49,809 bases of DNA, taken from assembly GCA_002726915.1 (NCBI GenBank), contig PBSY01000016.1:50317-100125 (forward strand), written 5' to 3'. The notes beneath the pieces were generated by a model. That model saw only the letters and a program-made list of their open reading frames with translations. It did no database searches and was not told the DNA's origin. The position numbers were made by a program, and so were the translations under genes. The stretch is from Verrucomicrobiales bacterium (GTDB lineage Bacteria > Verrucomicrobiota > Verrucomicrobiia > Verrucomicrobiales > DEV007). Of this stretch, positions 16,763 through 25,395 are shown piece after piece. Position 1 is the first letter of the stretch. Every line of letters starts with the position of its first letter.

Positions 16763-18343
16763 TTATTGTTTAGGAGCGTTGCGTTCTTTTTCCACTTTAG
16801 GTGAGAAGGCCTTACCGGTGCATTCGCGATACCAGTCCTGCCAGGCTTTCTCCATCGTGGCGACGCGTTCAGGATGTTGAGAGGCGAGGTCTTTGGTTTC
16901 GGCTCTGCAACGGTCCAGATCGTGGAGTTCCCACGGACCCTCGCCTTTGACGACGAGTTTCCAGTTTCCATCTCGCATGGCCTTGCCGGATCCATAGGCA
17001 AAGAATAGCGGATCTTCGCGATCGAGTGAGTCTCCTGAGAAAGAGGGAACCAGAGAGATGCCGTCAAGCGGTGGGATGTCAGGTTCAGAAGACTCGCCAG
17101 GAAGTGTTGCGTCGTCTCCAGCCAGCTCCATCCAGGTTGGAAGGAGGTCAATGAGGTGGCATGGTTCCCGATAGAATGAGCCTTCGTTTTCTTCGCTGAT
17201 ACCTGCCGGCCAGTGAGCAATCATGGGCGTGTTGATACCTCCTTCATGGCTGCTCACCTTCCAGAGCCGAAGCGGTGTATTGGCAACGTTGGCCCAGCGT
17301 TGCCCGATAGACTCGAAAGTTCCGACAGAGCCCCATGGTTCGGGTGGAGCACCTTTACGATTGGGGCTCTCGGCGCTAGCGCCGTTGTCTACGAGGAAAA
17401 GGATGAGGGTGTTATCGAGTTCGCCGAGATCTTCGAGACGAGAAACAAGTCGTCCGACGTTCTGATCAATATTGTCGACCATGGCGGCATGAATCGCCAT
17501 GCGCATGGACTCGGCGAGTTGTTCTTCTTCAGTCAGGGCATCCCATTCCGGCCTCTTGGATTCAGGGACACTTAGGGTGGAAGTGGTCGCGTTGTAGAGG
17601 CCTAGTTTAAGCTGACGCTGGTAGCGGGCTTCACGAATCGGATCGTATCCAACGTCGTAGACTCCTTCATACTTTGCAATGTCCTCAGAATGAGCGTGCA
17701 GTGGCCAATGCGGGGCGTTGTAGGCGATGAAAAGAAAGAAGGGGTCCTTGATGCCTCCTGCTCCAGAGGCGTCGTCAAGCCAGTCGATCGCCCAATCAGT
17801 AAAGGCATCCGTGGCAAAGAAATCGTTTTCAGGAGCATAGGGTTTAACAATCTTTTCGTCGAAAGCCCACGCATAGACAGCCTTCCACCCGGGTTCGGGT
17901 TCTCTTTCTCGGGGCGACTCTCCGGGATTCCAGAAGTTAATTGCGCCTCCAAGAAATCCTGAAAAGTGATCAAAGCCCCGGTCGTAGGGATTAAAGTTGG
18001 CGTGGTGCTTTCCACTCCACCACGTGTGATAGCCGGCTGGGCGAAGTAATTCCCCAGCAAGTGCTGTATTTTTGAAGTCCCGATCACTGCGCTGGTGATA
18101 GGCTCCTGTTAGTAGGCTGATGCGAGTGGTCCAGCATTTCGACGTATTATACATCTGGGTGTAGCGGATGCCGTTTGCTGCCAGTTGGTCGAGGTTTGGA
18201 GTTTCAATTTCAGATCCGTAGCATCCCAGATCTGAGTAACCCATGTCATCGGTCATGATGACAACAAGATTGGGACGGTCTTCGGCATCGGCGGTGATGG
18301 TAAAAGCTAGAATCAACAATCGAATCAAAAATGAGGACGTCAT
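16763..18343 (-). CDS. Secreted sulfatase-family protein with non-canonical CWTTR active-site motif
   Basis: A full-length type I sulfatase fold (526 aa). The signal peptide ends near TITADA. MTDDMGYSDLGCYG supplies the metal aspartates, YNAPHWP a conserved His, and LFLVDNGASAE the later metal ligands. The formylglycine segment reads NTSKCWTTRISLLTG: Cys70 and Arg74 are present but the proline at +2 is threonine, so the consensus CxPxR/CxAxR is not met. The codons were read directly on the minus strand. The GKWHLG motif is also altered (SGKHHAN). Either a tolerant maturase converts Cys70, or the protein works without formylglycine, perhaps as a different hydrolase of the alkaline phosphatase superfamily. 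It is first in the run leading into the PhoD-like gene (17 bp gap). Confidence 0.92.
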   Translation of the reverse strand: MTSSFLIRLLILAFTITADAEDRPNLVVIMTDDMGYSDLGCYGSEIETPNLDQLAANGIRYTQMYNTSKCWTTRISLLTGAYHQRSDRDFKNTALAGELLRPAGYHTWWSGKHHANFNPYDRGFDHFSGFLGGAINFWNPGESPREREPEPGWKAVYAWAFDEKIVKPYAPENDFFATDAFTDWAIDWLDDASGAGGIKDPFFLFIAYNAPHWPLHAHSEDIAKYEGVYDVGYDPIREARYQRQLKLGLYNATTSTLSVPESKRPEWDALTEEEQLAESMRMAIHAAMVDNIDQNVGRLVSRLEDLGELDNTLILFLVDNGASAESPNRKGAPPEPWGSVGTFESIGQRWANVANTPLRLWKVSSHEGGINTPMIAHWPAGISEENEGSFYREPCHLIDLLPTWMELAGDDATLPGESSEPDIPPLDGISLVPSFSGDSLDREDPLFFAYGSGKAMRDGNWKLVVKGEGPWELHDLDRCRAETKDLASQHPERVATMEKAWQDWYRECTGKAFSPKVEKERNAPKQ

Positions 18344-18456
18344 CGAATAGTAGAATGGCGATTCGTGAAACCTTTGTCGAACCGCGATAAGGGGCGTAGA
18401 TACGGAAGAATGCGATGTAACGACTGGGTCCCTAGGGGTGGCGCTTAAAACTTCTG

Positions 18457-20196
18457 TTATTTTGAGGGGATAGTCGCTCGAGCCTTTCGATCTCCGACTT
18501 GAAAAAAGCCGAGTGGTGATTCCGGCTTTCCGGGGAGAGTTACAAACCAGACAGCACCGGGTCTGGTTTGCTGGCGCCGCGCTTCACCAGGCTTAATTAG
18601 GCCGTAGGGCTGAGAATTGCCTTTTGAAGTAGACCAGAATAGCTCGACCTCGGTTTCTCGCTGGTTAAAAAAAATGATATCGAAGGAATTTCCGTCGGGC
18701 TGAGAAGCAGGGATGATCCCACCTTTCCTCGGTCTCCATTTCAGGCCGGGCATTGAACCGAGTGAGGCCTCTTTTTTGTGGGCAAACTTCGTCGGCGCTA
18801 GTGATCGCATTTCCGTAAGCTTGGGCGCGTGCTCGGGATGAGCGGCAAGGTTTGACCATTCGTGAGGATCGTTGGCGATGTGATAGAGTTCCTCGTCTTC
18901 GTTGGCGTAGTGTATGTATCGCCATTCGTCGGCGCTTAGGCTGTAAGACCCAGGTTTGCCAAGGTAGGTCGTGGAGACGCGGTCCCACTCCTTTTTCGGA
19001 TCGTGGAGCAGTGGCACTAGGCTGACACCGTCGTTGTCATGTTTAGGCGTCACTCCGGCGAGTGAGGTGAGGGTGGGGAAAAGGTCGATAAGATTAACAG
19101 AGTGGTCGCATACGGTTCCCGAAATTGTGCCTCCTGGTAAAGCACGACTGGAATTCTTTGGAACACTGATAATTAGGGGGACACGTGTTGCGGCGCGCCA
19201 GAGGGTGAATTTCTGCCAGTGTTCTTTTTCCCCGAGATGCCATCCATGATCGCTACAGAGAACGACGATCGTGTTATCGCGATTGGGGCCCGCTTTGAGA
19301 GCGTTGAGAATGCGTCCTAACATCGCGTCTGCAAAATGAATTGAGGCGAGGTAGCCCTGGATAGCCTGTTTCCACTGTTCGTGCTTCCGGATATGAGCAA
19401 AGTAGCGATTGGGTCCTTGGCGCTTACCAGTTGGAGGTAAGTCCCTGAGATCTCCTTCTTTGTAGCCTAGTGGGAGTTCAATATCCTCAAGGGGAAACGG
19501 CTCGAAATATTTAGCTGGAACAAACCAAGGTTCGTGGGGTCGGTAAATGCCACAAGCAAGGAAGAAGGGCTGTTGATGTCGCTCGCTGAGTTTCTCGCCA
19601 ACCCATTCTGATACGAGGTAATCACCACCGAATTCTTCATCGGTGATATCAAGTGCCGCCCAGTCTGTTTCGACGTATTGCCAGGGACCGCCTCGTGGCA
19701 GATTGACGGGCCGATTTTCTGGATAAAACGTTCGGGGAAGGGGATTCTCTGTTTTTGCTTCTGGGTAATATTCGTCCCATGACTGCGCGTCGATGAAGTA
19801 ATGCAGTATTTTGCCCGAGCCACTGGATCGGTAGCCGTGGTTGCGAAAGTGCTGGGGAAGGAGAATCGCATCGGGCATTAATTCCCGCATATTCTGACTG
19901 TTCTCGTAGAGCCCGGAGGTGCTCGGAGCTAGGCCTGTGAAGATAGCGGTTCGGGAAGGGTTGCAGGCAGGCGCCGGGCAGTGGGCATTGGTGAAGAGCA
20001 TTCCATCGGCGGCAAGGCGATCAATATTAGGAGTGACAGCCTGCTCGTGTCCGCCTAGGCATCCGATCCAATCGTTAAGATCGTCCATCGTAATAAAAAG
20101 TATATTCGGACGAGAATCGTCCCCTGCGCTGGATGGGAAAGCGCAGATAGCTAAAGCGAAGATGATAGCCCACGCGGAGGCGGAACGGCATCTCAT
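18457..20196 (-). CDS. Secreted iduronate-2-sulfatase-like sulfatase with VHL-like C-terminal domain
   Basis: A type I sulfatase resembling iduronate-2-sulfatase. A signal peptide (MRCRSASAWAIIFALAICAF, from ATG 20196) precedes RPNILFITMDDLNDWIG. The formylglycine motif is CNPSR with Cys78, then GSGKILH, IYRPHEPW and CSDHGWHLGEKEHW, the last typical of the iduronate-sulfatase group. The open frame continues to ATG 20259, but the signal peptide starts at 20196. After the catalytic domain a ~75-residue module reads FDIIFFNQRETEVELFW ... YGLIKPGE ... VWFVTLP ... GFFQVG. This pattern of short strands matches the beta domain of von Hippel-Lindau protein, found as an appendage in some bacterial enzymes. 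It is an unusual partner for a sulfatase. The gene precedes the CWTTR sulfatase by 113 bp. Confidence 0.93.
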   Translation of the reverse strand: MRCRSASAWAIIFALAICAFPSSAGDDSRPNILFITMDDLNDWIGCLGGHEQAVTPNIDRLAADGMLFTNAHCPAPACNPSRTAIFTGLAPSTSGLYENSQNMRELMPDAILLPQHFRNHGYRSSGSGKILHYFIDAQSWDEYYPEAKTENPLPRTFYPENRPVNLPRGGPWQYVETDWAALDITDEEFGGDYLVSEWVGEKLSERHQQPFFLACGIYRPHEPWFVPAKYFEPFPLEDIELPLGYKEGDLRDLPPTGKRQGPNRYFAHIRKHEQWKQAIQGYLASIHFADAMLGRILNALKAGPNRDNTIVVLCSDHGWHLGEKEHWQKFTLWRAATRVPLIISVPKNSSRALPGGTISGTVCDHSVNLIDLFPTLTSLAGVTPKHDNDGVSLVPLLHDPKKEWDRVSTTYLGKPGSYSLSADEWRYIHYANEDEELYHIANDPHEWSNLAAHPEHAPKLTEMRSLAPTKFAHKKEASLGSMPGLKWRPRKGGIIPASQPDGNSFDIIFFNQRETEVELFWSTSKGNSQPYGLIKPGEARRQQTRPGAVWFVTLPGKPESPLGFFQVGDRKARATIPSK

Positions 20197-20301
20197 TTTC
20201 CTTTGGTTCAGGCCCGTTTGAAGCCCCCTTAATTTGGGTTCTTGTAACAGAGCGAACATAAGGATGGGTTACTCGCAGGAAGTGAAAACTTAGGTGCGAG
20301 A

Positions 20302-21639
20302 TTAGCCTGTTGAACCTAGGTGATGAAGGTCGTTGCCGGTCGGTTCCTGAAAGATTCGAAGGTCGAATTCCTGTGCTACAGCGAGAAAGTGATCAAAGAT
20401 GTCAGACTGAATGGTTTCGTACTCCGCCCACACCTTATTGGAACTGAAACAGTAAATCTCTATAGGGATGCCCCTGCCGTCTGGAGCCAGTTGGCGGACT
20501 ATTAGTGTCATCTCCGTGTTAATGCTAGGGTGATGTCTTAAGTAGGATTCGATGTAGGCCCGAAAAGTGCCAATGTTAGTCAGGCGTCGGCCATTCACCC
20601 GGTTGCTCCTTCGGGACGCGGCGATCTTTTCGTTCTCCATCTCGACCTCCTGCCGCTTTTTCTGGAGGTATTCCGAGATATGCTCAACCTCCTCGAAACG
20701 GGCCAGCATGGCCTCGCTGCAAAGCTTCACTGTATTGGTGTCAATGAGCAGACTGCGCTTGATGCGCCTTCCATCGCTTTCCGACATCCCGCGCCAGTTT
20801 TTGAAAGATTCGCTGATGAGTGCGTAGGTTGGAATCGTAGTGATCGTTTTATCCCAGTTTTGAACTTTAACTGTAGCGAGACCAATTTCGAGGACATCGC
20901 CGTCAGCATTATAGCTAGGCATTTCGAGCCAGTCACCCTGCGAAAGCATCTGGTTAGAGGCTAGCTGGATTCCAGCGGCGAATCCGAGAATGACATCCTT
21001 GAAGACAAGCATAAAGACCGAAGCAAAAACTCCGAGGCCTCCGAGAAGGACAAGCGGTGACTTTCCTATGAGAATGGCAATGGTCAGAATAGTTGCAACA
21101 AGCGCTCCAAGTAATTTGGCGACCTGAGTAAAGGTCGCGAGATTAAGCCGTTTTCCTGCCGCGCTCTGGGAGAGAACGACCTGAAGAAAATTCAAGAGGG
21201 AATCAAAGAGGAAGTAGCAGGTCACCACGATGTAGATCGATGAGGCGCTATGTAGGGTAGCGGCCAACCACGGGGCGGAGATGAAAAGTCCGGGGGAGGT
21301 CAGAAAAATAAATAACCCGGGCAGTAGATGCGTGAGCCATCGGAAAACGCCATGGCCCATCAGTTCGTTGTCCCACGAGAACTCGGTTCTTTTGACCAAG
21401 CGGCTCACTAAACTGAGAAGGAGCGGTCGGAAGAAGAGGTATAAGAGTGTGGAGCAAATCAGAAGCCCGCAAAGAAGAATGCCGATCGCGACTGCGTGGT
21501 TGAAAGCCTCTGGGACTAGAGGCTGTCCGTCTATCCATTGGGTAATTTTATCGACAAGAAAAGAAGTTTCTTTGTTGATGGGGACGTTATTAACGAGCGA
21601 ATTTACAGCTTGGTTAGGTATGGGAGATTTTTCCGGCAT
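20302..21639 (-). CDS. MscS-family mechanosensitive channel (YbdG/MscM-like)
   Basis: An inner-membrane channel that opens under membrane tension and protects against osmotic downshock. Its 445 residues include about five hydrophobic segments in the first 235, and the pore-lining/beta-domain junction VLLGGLGVFASVFMLVFKDVILGFAAGIQLASNQM. The stretch QNWDKTITTIPTYALISESFKNWRGMSESDGRRIKRS is a hallmark of the YbdG/MscM branch rather than of short MscS. A basic, helical insertion (KKRQEVEMENEKIAASRRS) sits in the C-terminal domain. The gene follows aroB by 29 bp on the same strand, so the two are probably co-transcribed without any functional link. Confidence 0.93.
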   Translation of the reverse strand: MPEKSPIPNQAVNSLVNNVPINKETSFLVDKITQWIDGQPLVPEAFNHAVAIGILLCGLLICSTLLYLFFRPLLLSLVSRLVKRTEFSWDNELMGHGVFRWLTHLLPGLFIFLTSPGLFISAPWLAATLHSASSIYIVVTCYFLFDSLLNFLQVVLSQSAAGKRLNLATFTQVAKLLGALVATILTIAILIGKSPLVLLGGLGVFASVFMLVFKDVILGFAAGIQLASNQMLSQGDWLEMPSYNADGDVLEIGLATVKVQNWDKTITTIPTYALISESFKNWRGMSESDGRRIKRSLLIDTNTVKLCSEAMLARFEEVEHISEYLQKKRQEVEMENEKIAASRRSNRVNGRRLTNIGTFRAYIESYLRHHPSINTEMTLIVRQLAPDGRGIPIEIYCFSSNKVWAEYETIQSDIFDHFLAVAQEFDLRIFQEPTGNDLHHLGSTG

Positions 21640-21668
21640 GACGTTAATACGGGTGAGGACTCAGGTGG

Positions 21669-22772
21669 CTATCTCAGGCGAGCGACAGCTCTGACAATCT
21701 GTTCAGTTGTGATATCGCTCGAAACGTAGGCCTGAGCGGTTTGGCTCAGAAGAACGAAACGGATTTGGCCATCTTCGAACTTTTTGTCCCGTTGAAGAGA
21801 CGTGAGAATGGCTTCGTCAGAAATGTCAGTGGGTAATTTAATCGGTAAATCATATTGTTGAAGGCACGCAATGAGCCGATCTCCCTCTTCACTGGTGAGG
21901 CTGGAGTTGTCCACAGAGAGTCGAATAGCCGCGACCAGTCCCAGGCTGATAGCCTCCCCATGTAGAAAGCGCCCATAGCCGCCAGCAGCTTCGATACCGT
22001 GACCAATCGTGTGGCCAAAATTGAGAAGCGCACGGATACCGGTGGTCTCGCATTCATCTTCTTCAACGATATTCGCTTTGATCAAAACATTGCGTGAAAC
22101 GAGGGAAATGAGGTGATTGCGGATTTGGTCCCGTTGCTCGACGAGATTAAGGAGCGATTCGTCGCGGATGGCTGCGTGCTTGATGATCTCGGCAAATCCC
22201 TCATTGAATTCACGTTCGGGGAGACTGCTTAATGTATCAACATCAGCCAAGACCAACTGGGGCTGATGGAACGCGCCAAGTAAGTTTTTTCCTTCGGGCG
22301 TGTTGACACCCGTTTTTCCGCCTACTGAGCTGTCAACTTGGCTGACAATAGTGGTAGGTATCTGCACACACGCGATGCCCCGTTGAAAGATGGCGGCGCA
22401 GAATCCAGCTAAATCGCCAACAACTCCGCCACCAAGGGCGACTAGAAAAGATTTTCGGTCAAGGCCGGAGTAAAGCATTTCACGGCAAACGGCTGTAGCC
22501 TGTTCCATGCTCTTTGATGCCTCACCCGCGGGAACTGTTATCAGGGTGGTTTGGATCCCAGCTTCGTTGAGGGAGGAAATCACTGTTTCCGCGTAGAGTG
22601 GCCCAACATGGCTGTCAGTCACAACTGCCGCCTTTACACCGCTTATTGAGGTCAGTGATTTGATGTGTAACGCCGTATGAGCAAGTAATCCTGTGCCGAC
22701 CAGAACGGTGTATTTGTCGTTCTCGAGTTCTAGAGAAATAGTCGTTGGGTCGTCCTCGTTAACGGTAGCCAT
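21669..22772 (-). CDS. aroB: 3-Dehydroquinate synthase
   Basis: Second enzyme of the shikimate pathway, converting DAHP to 3-dehydroquinate in the cytoplasm with NAD+ and a divalent metal. GGGVVGDLAGFCAAIFQRG is the nucleotide-binding glycine-rich segment. TTIVSQVDSSVGGKTGVN is a strongly conserved substrate-side motif. The three metal ligands are in FNEGFAEIIKHA, NFGHTIGHGIE and FLHGEAIS. The start is ATG 22772, giving 367 aa, the usual length; a GTG at 22829 is in frame but adds a non-conserved tail. It lies 66 bp downstream of the DUF4190-like gene and 29 bp upstream of the MscS gene, in a minus-strand run. Confidence 0.97.
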   Translation of the reverse strand: MATVNEDDPTTISLELENDKYTVLVGTGLLAHTALHIKSLTSISGVKAAVVTDSHVGPLYAETVISSLNEAGIQTTLITVPAGEASKSMEQATAVCREMLYSGLDRKSFLVALGGGVVGDLAGFCAAIFQRGIACVQIPTTIVSQVDSSVGGKTGVNTPEGKNLLGAFHQPQLVLADVDTLSSLPEREFNEGFAEIIKHAAIRDESLLNLVEQRDQIRNHLISLVSRNVLIKANIVEEDECETTGIRALLNFGHTIGHGIEAAGGYGRFLHGEAISLGLVAAIRLSVDNSSLTSEEGDRLIACLQQYDLPIKLPTDISDEAILTSLQRDKKFEDGQIRFVLLSQTAQAYVSSDITTEQIVRAVARLR

Positions 22773-22838
22773 GGCAGTTGGACTAAAGAGTGAAGCAGCC
22801 CCGGAATCAAGGCTGAAAGGTGGGGCCACACGATTGAA

Positions 22839-23486
22839 TTAGGGTCTTTGGAGTGTTTCAAGGAGTGCTTTAGCGGCTTCGGCCGCGGTCCTTTCGATTG
22901 TGCCGCTGTTGTAGATGATTACTCGTTCACCACAAAAGTCGGTTGGGCTGATCAGCAAAGGCTCAATCTCTGCCGAATCGGGATCTGCTCCGGCAATGTA
23001 AATGTAGGGCAGTTCGCGTCCAGTGGCCGGGTCGATCCAGGTAAGCTGACTGCGGTCAGAGAGGTAGGCAGGGAACAATTTGTGCGGTTCATCTGGGAAG
23101 CCTCCGTTATCGATTGAATAGCTCTGGCAGGCATTGCTAATCATTCTCATTTCAGCGACCATCTTTGCCTGATCAGCGCGGTCTTTGCTCTGCAGATAGT
23201 TCGGTAAAGCGATGGCGACCATAATGGGTGCGATCAAGCTGCCAATGGCGCCTGCGGCGATACCAGTGACGGCCATACCTTTACCTTTAAGCTGATCGGG
23301 AGCACACCGGATTTTTTTAAGGGCGAGGATTCCGAGAATGATCGCAGGAATACCTGAGAGTATGGTCAAAAGAAGGGCGGTGCTGAAAAATCCTAACACT
23401 AAGCTCCAGATCGCTGCGCCCGAAGTCTTTCGGCCGGGACGAGAGGGCATTTCAAGGGGTTGATTGGCTGAGGCAGCGTTGGGCAT
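22839..23486 (-). CDS. DUF4190-like membrane protein with pseudopilin-like tail
   Basis: A 215-residue protein. A short polar N-terminus is followed by two hydrophobic segments (about 26-55 and 70-95), the arrangement of DUF4190 proteins: SGAAIWSLVLGFFS, then the ILGILALKKI turn, then GKGMAVTGIAAGAIGS. The second half begins IALPNYLQSKDRADQAKMVAEMRMISNACQSY, which resembles the long N-terminal helix and register of type II secretion pseudopilins, but without a prepilin peptidase site at the start. The C-terminal domain ends in ERVIIYNSGTIERT. It therefore looks like a membrane-tethered, pilin-like domain protein of unknown role, a combination frequent in Verrucomicrobiota and Planctomycetota. 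It sits between miaA and aroB. Confidence 0.82.
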   Translation of the reverse strand: MPNAASANQPLEMPSRPGRKTSGAAIWSLVLGFFSTALLLTILSGIPAIILGILALKKIRCAPDQLKGKGMAVTGIAAGAIGSLIAPIMVAIALPNYLQSKDRADQAKMVAEMRMISNACQSYSIDNGGFPDEPHKLFPAYLSDRSQLTWIDPATGRELPYIYIAGADPDSAEIEPLLISPTDFCGERVIIYNSGTIERTAAEAAKALLETLQRP

Positions 23487-23558
23487 GGCCAGAGGATTAC
23501 GGTTTTATCGACTGGTTGCAAAGGGATTTTAGGTAGAGCGGTGAAGCGGGTATTGCCT

Positions 23559-24467
23559 TCAATCGAGGTCTTTACGAATCTTTCTTGCAAGCTTCTCAGG
23601 AGAATCATTTGGGGAGGCTTTGATTCGTGAAAATAGCGTTTCGCGCTTGAACCACGCCTCCTGTCGCTTAGCCAACCGACGAGTCGTCCTTTGAATCTCA
23701 GCAACACATTCTTCCTCCCCGATTTTGCAGGCAATAAGTGATTCGATCTCACGAATTCCGATCGCCTTTGCTGCTGTGGTGGAGAGGTTGCTCAGTCTTG
23801 AAATCTCATCTATTACCCCAGCTTCAAACATTGCCAAGGTACGTCGATTAATCCGGTGGTAAATGTCCTCGCGACTGCGCTCAAGATAAAAGCCTAAAAT
23901 GTCGGGCGAATTGTCGTTCCACTCGTTTTTGATGCTAGAAGCGGGGCAGCCGGTGATTAAGCAGATCTCGAGATTCCGTGTGACGTAGCGCCGGTTCTTC
24001 AGGTTAGTGGTGGCTGCGCCGCCTGGATCAAGTGATTCGTATTCTTTGACAAGATTTTCGAGAGGGCGCTGATCCAGTTCTCTGCGAAGCTCAGGATCAC
24101 CTTTAGGGGTCGGCGCGAGTCCGTGAGTGATCGCTTTTAAGTAGAGCCCGCTTCCTCCTACTACCAGAGGGATAGCTCGGGTTGCCACTTCAGCAATTTT
24201 TGATTTCGCGAGCTTCGAAAAGTGAGCGGCGTCACACTCTTCTGAGGACGCGAGGACACCAAAAAGGTGGTGAGGTATGGAGGACTGTTCGGCCGGAGTG
24301 GGGACGGCACTGATGATTTCGAGACCGCGATAAACCTGATAGGCATCCGCGTTAATGACCTCGACCGGAGTATCCATTTGACGCGAGAGTTCGATCGCTA
24401 CCGCTGTTTTCCCCGAGCCAGTCTGGCCGGCGAGGTAGATCGATTTATATGGTTGATCGGTGGGCAT
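23559..24467 (-). CDS. miaA: tRNA dimethylallyltransferase
   Basis: Transfers a dimethylallyl group to N6 of A37 in tRNAs that read codons beginning with U. The P-loop is AGQTGSGKTAV (13-23). EVINADAYQVYRGLEI is the conserved substrate-aspartate segment, TPAEQSSIPHHLFGV follows, and VVGGSGLYLKAITHG is a signature. AKAIGIREIESL, RRLAKRQEAWFKRE and the ILGFYLERS segment complete the family pattern. The ATG at 24467 gives 302 aa, the usual size. A strong terminator for the upstream RRM gene lies 12-44 bp before this start, so miaA must have its own promoter or rely on read-through. It heads the run miaA, DUF4190-like, aroB, mscS. Confidence 0.96.
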   Translation of the reverse strand: MPTDQPYKSIYLAGQTGSGKTAVAIELSRQMDTPVEVINADAYQVYRGLEIISAVPTPAEQSSIPHHLFGVLASSEECDAAHFSKLAKSKIAEVATRAIPLVVGGSGLYLKAITHGLAPTPKGDPELRRELDQRPLENLVKEYESLDPGGAATTNLKNRRYVTRNLEICLITGCPASSIKNEWNDNSPDILGFYLERSREDIYHRINRRTLAMFEAGVIDEISRLSNLSTTAAKAIGIREIESLIACKIGEEECVAEIQRTTRRLAKRQEAWFKRETLFSRIKASPNDSPEKLARKIRKDLD

Positions 24468-24478
24468 CTAAAAAGAAA

Positions 24479-24511
24479 AGCGCCGAAACGATCCATGACC
24501 GTTTCGGCGCT
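24479..24511 (-). terminator. Intrinsic terminator of the RRM gene
   Basis: A perfect 12-bp stem AGCGCCGAAACG/CGTTTCGGCGCT with a 9-nt loop. On the minus strand the stem is followed by CTTTTCTTTT. It lies 57 bp after the stop of the RRM protein gene and ends just before miaA. Confidence 0.88.
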
Positions 24512-24567
24512 GCCAATAACTTTACAAAACCGAAGGAGCCCAAATATGCTCCTGGCCTAAAAATAAA

Positions 24568-25395
24568 TTACGCAGTCGTTTCCTGCTCGGTCTTTTCGTC
24601 TTCGGGCTCAGCTTCTGCCTGTCCAAGAGGTTTCTCTGGCGAAGTTTCGATCGCCGAATCCTCGGCAGGAGTTGCTTCAGAAACAGTTTCAGGGGAAGTT
24701 TCTGGAGGTGCTTCGACTTGAGTGGTTACTTCCGAATGGTTCTCCCCGGCTGCAGTATTCTCCGTAATCTCACCAACTGGTTGGTCAGGTGCGTCCTGAG
24801 CAGCCTTGGGGCCTTCACTGCGAGCGCCGTTCACTGTGATCTTCCGACCCATGAAATCCTTATTGTCTAAAATTTCCACGGCGCGCTTGGCCTCATCGAT
24901 GCTGGCCATTTCAACAAAGGCGAATCCCTTAGATTGTTGAGTGCGGGAGTTCGTAACGACCTCGGCACTGATCACGGTGCCAGAACCGCGGAAGAGTTCT
25001 TCCAATTCCTCCTCGGTGGTGGCGTAGGTGAGGTTCCCAACATAGAGACGACCTGAAGTCACCTCATTGCGCTGACGGCGGCGATTGGGGCTGTCTTCAG
25101 ACGACTGAGTGGAAACATTTGCTGGTGATGTCTTTTGTTTCGGCTGCTGCTTTCTGCGTGATCTGCGCTTGGGCTGGCCGAGCTTTCCGAAGCTGATGAT
25201 TTGCAGGAACTTCTGCCAAGCCGTCGGTTTGGGTGTTTGGCGACGGCGTGAACGATTCCGGTTTCTATTGCGGTTGTTGCCGCCGGAGCGATTGCCGTTA
25301 CGGTTGCCGCCAGAGCGGTTTCTATTGCGATTGCCTCCTCCAGAACGATTGCTGCGGTGGCGGCGGGAGGCATTGTTTTGTGATTGTTTTTCCAT
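24568..25395 (-). CDS. RNA-binding protein with RRM domain and Arg/Gly/Asn-rich N-terminus
   Basis: An RNA-binding protein of the bacterial glycine-rich/cold-inducible RRM type, but with large extensions (275 aa versus ~90-100 aa for the usual form). The RRM occupies about 116-191, with RNP2 LYVGNL and RNP1 KGFAFVEM. The N-terminal ~60 residues are a low-complexity run of NRN/SGG units (repeated at 25229-25375), similar to RGG boxes. A basic KRRSRRKQQPKQK stretch follows. The C-terminal ~80 residues are acidic and rich in E/T/P/S. The protein is thus strongly bipolar, basic at the front and acidic at the end, and likely partly disordered. It has its own terminator downstream and a ~550 bp upstream gap that contains a long hairpin. 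It probably acts in cold response or mRNA handling. Confidence 0.9.
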   Translation of the reverse strand: MEKQSQNNASRRHRSNRSGGGNRNRNRSGGNRNGNRSGGNNRNRNRNRSRRRQTPKPTAWQKFLQIISFGKLGQPKRRSRRKQQPKQKTSPANVSTQSSEDSPNRRRQRNEVTSGRLYVGNLTYATTEEELEELFRGSGTVISAEVVTNSRTQQSKGFAFVEMASIDEAKRAVEILDNKDFMGRKITVNGARSEGPKAAQDAPDQPVGEITENTAAGENHSEVTTQVEAPPETSPETVSEATPAEDSAIETSPEKPLGQAEAEPEDEKTEQETTA

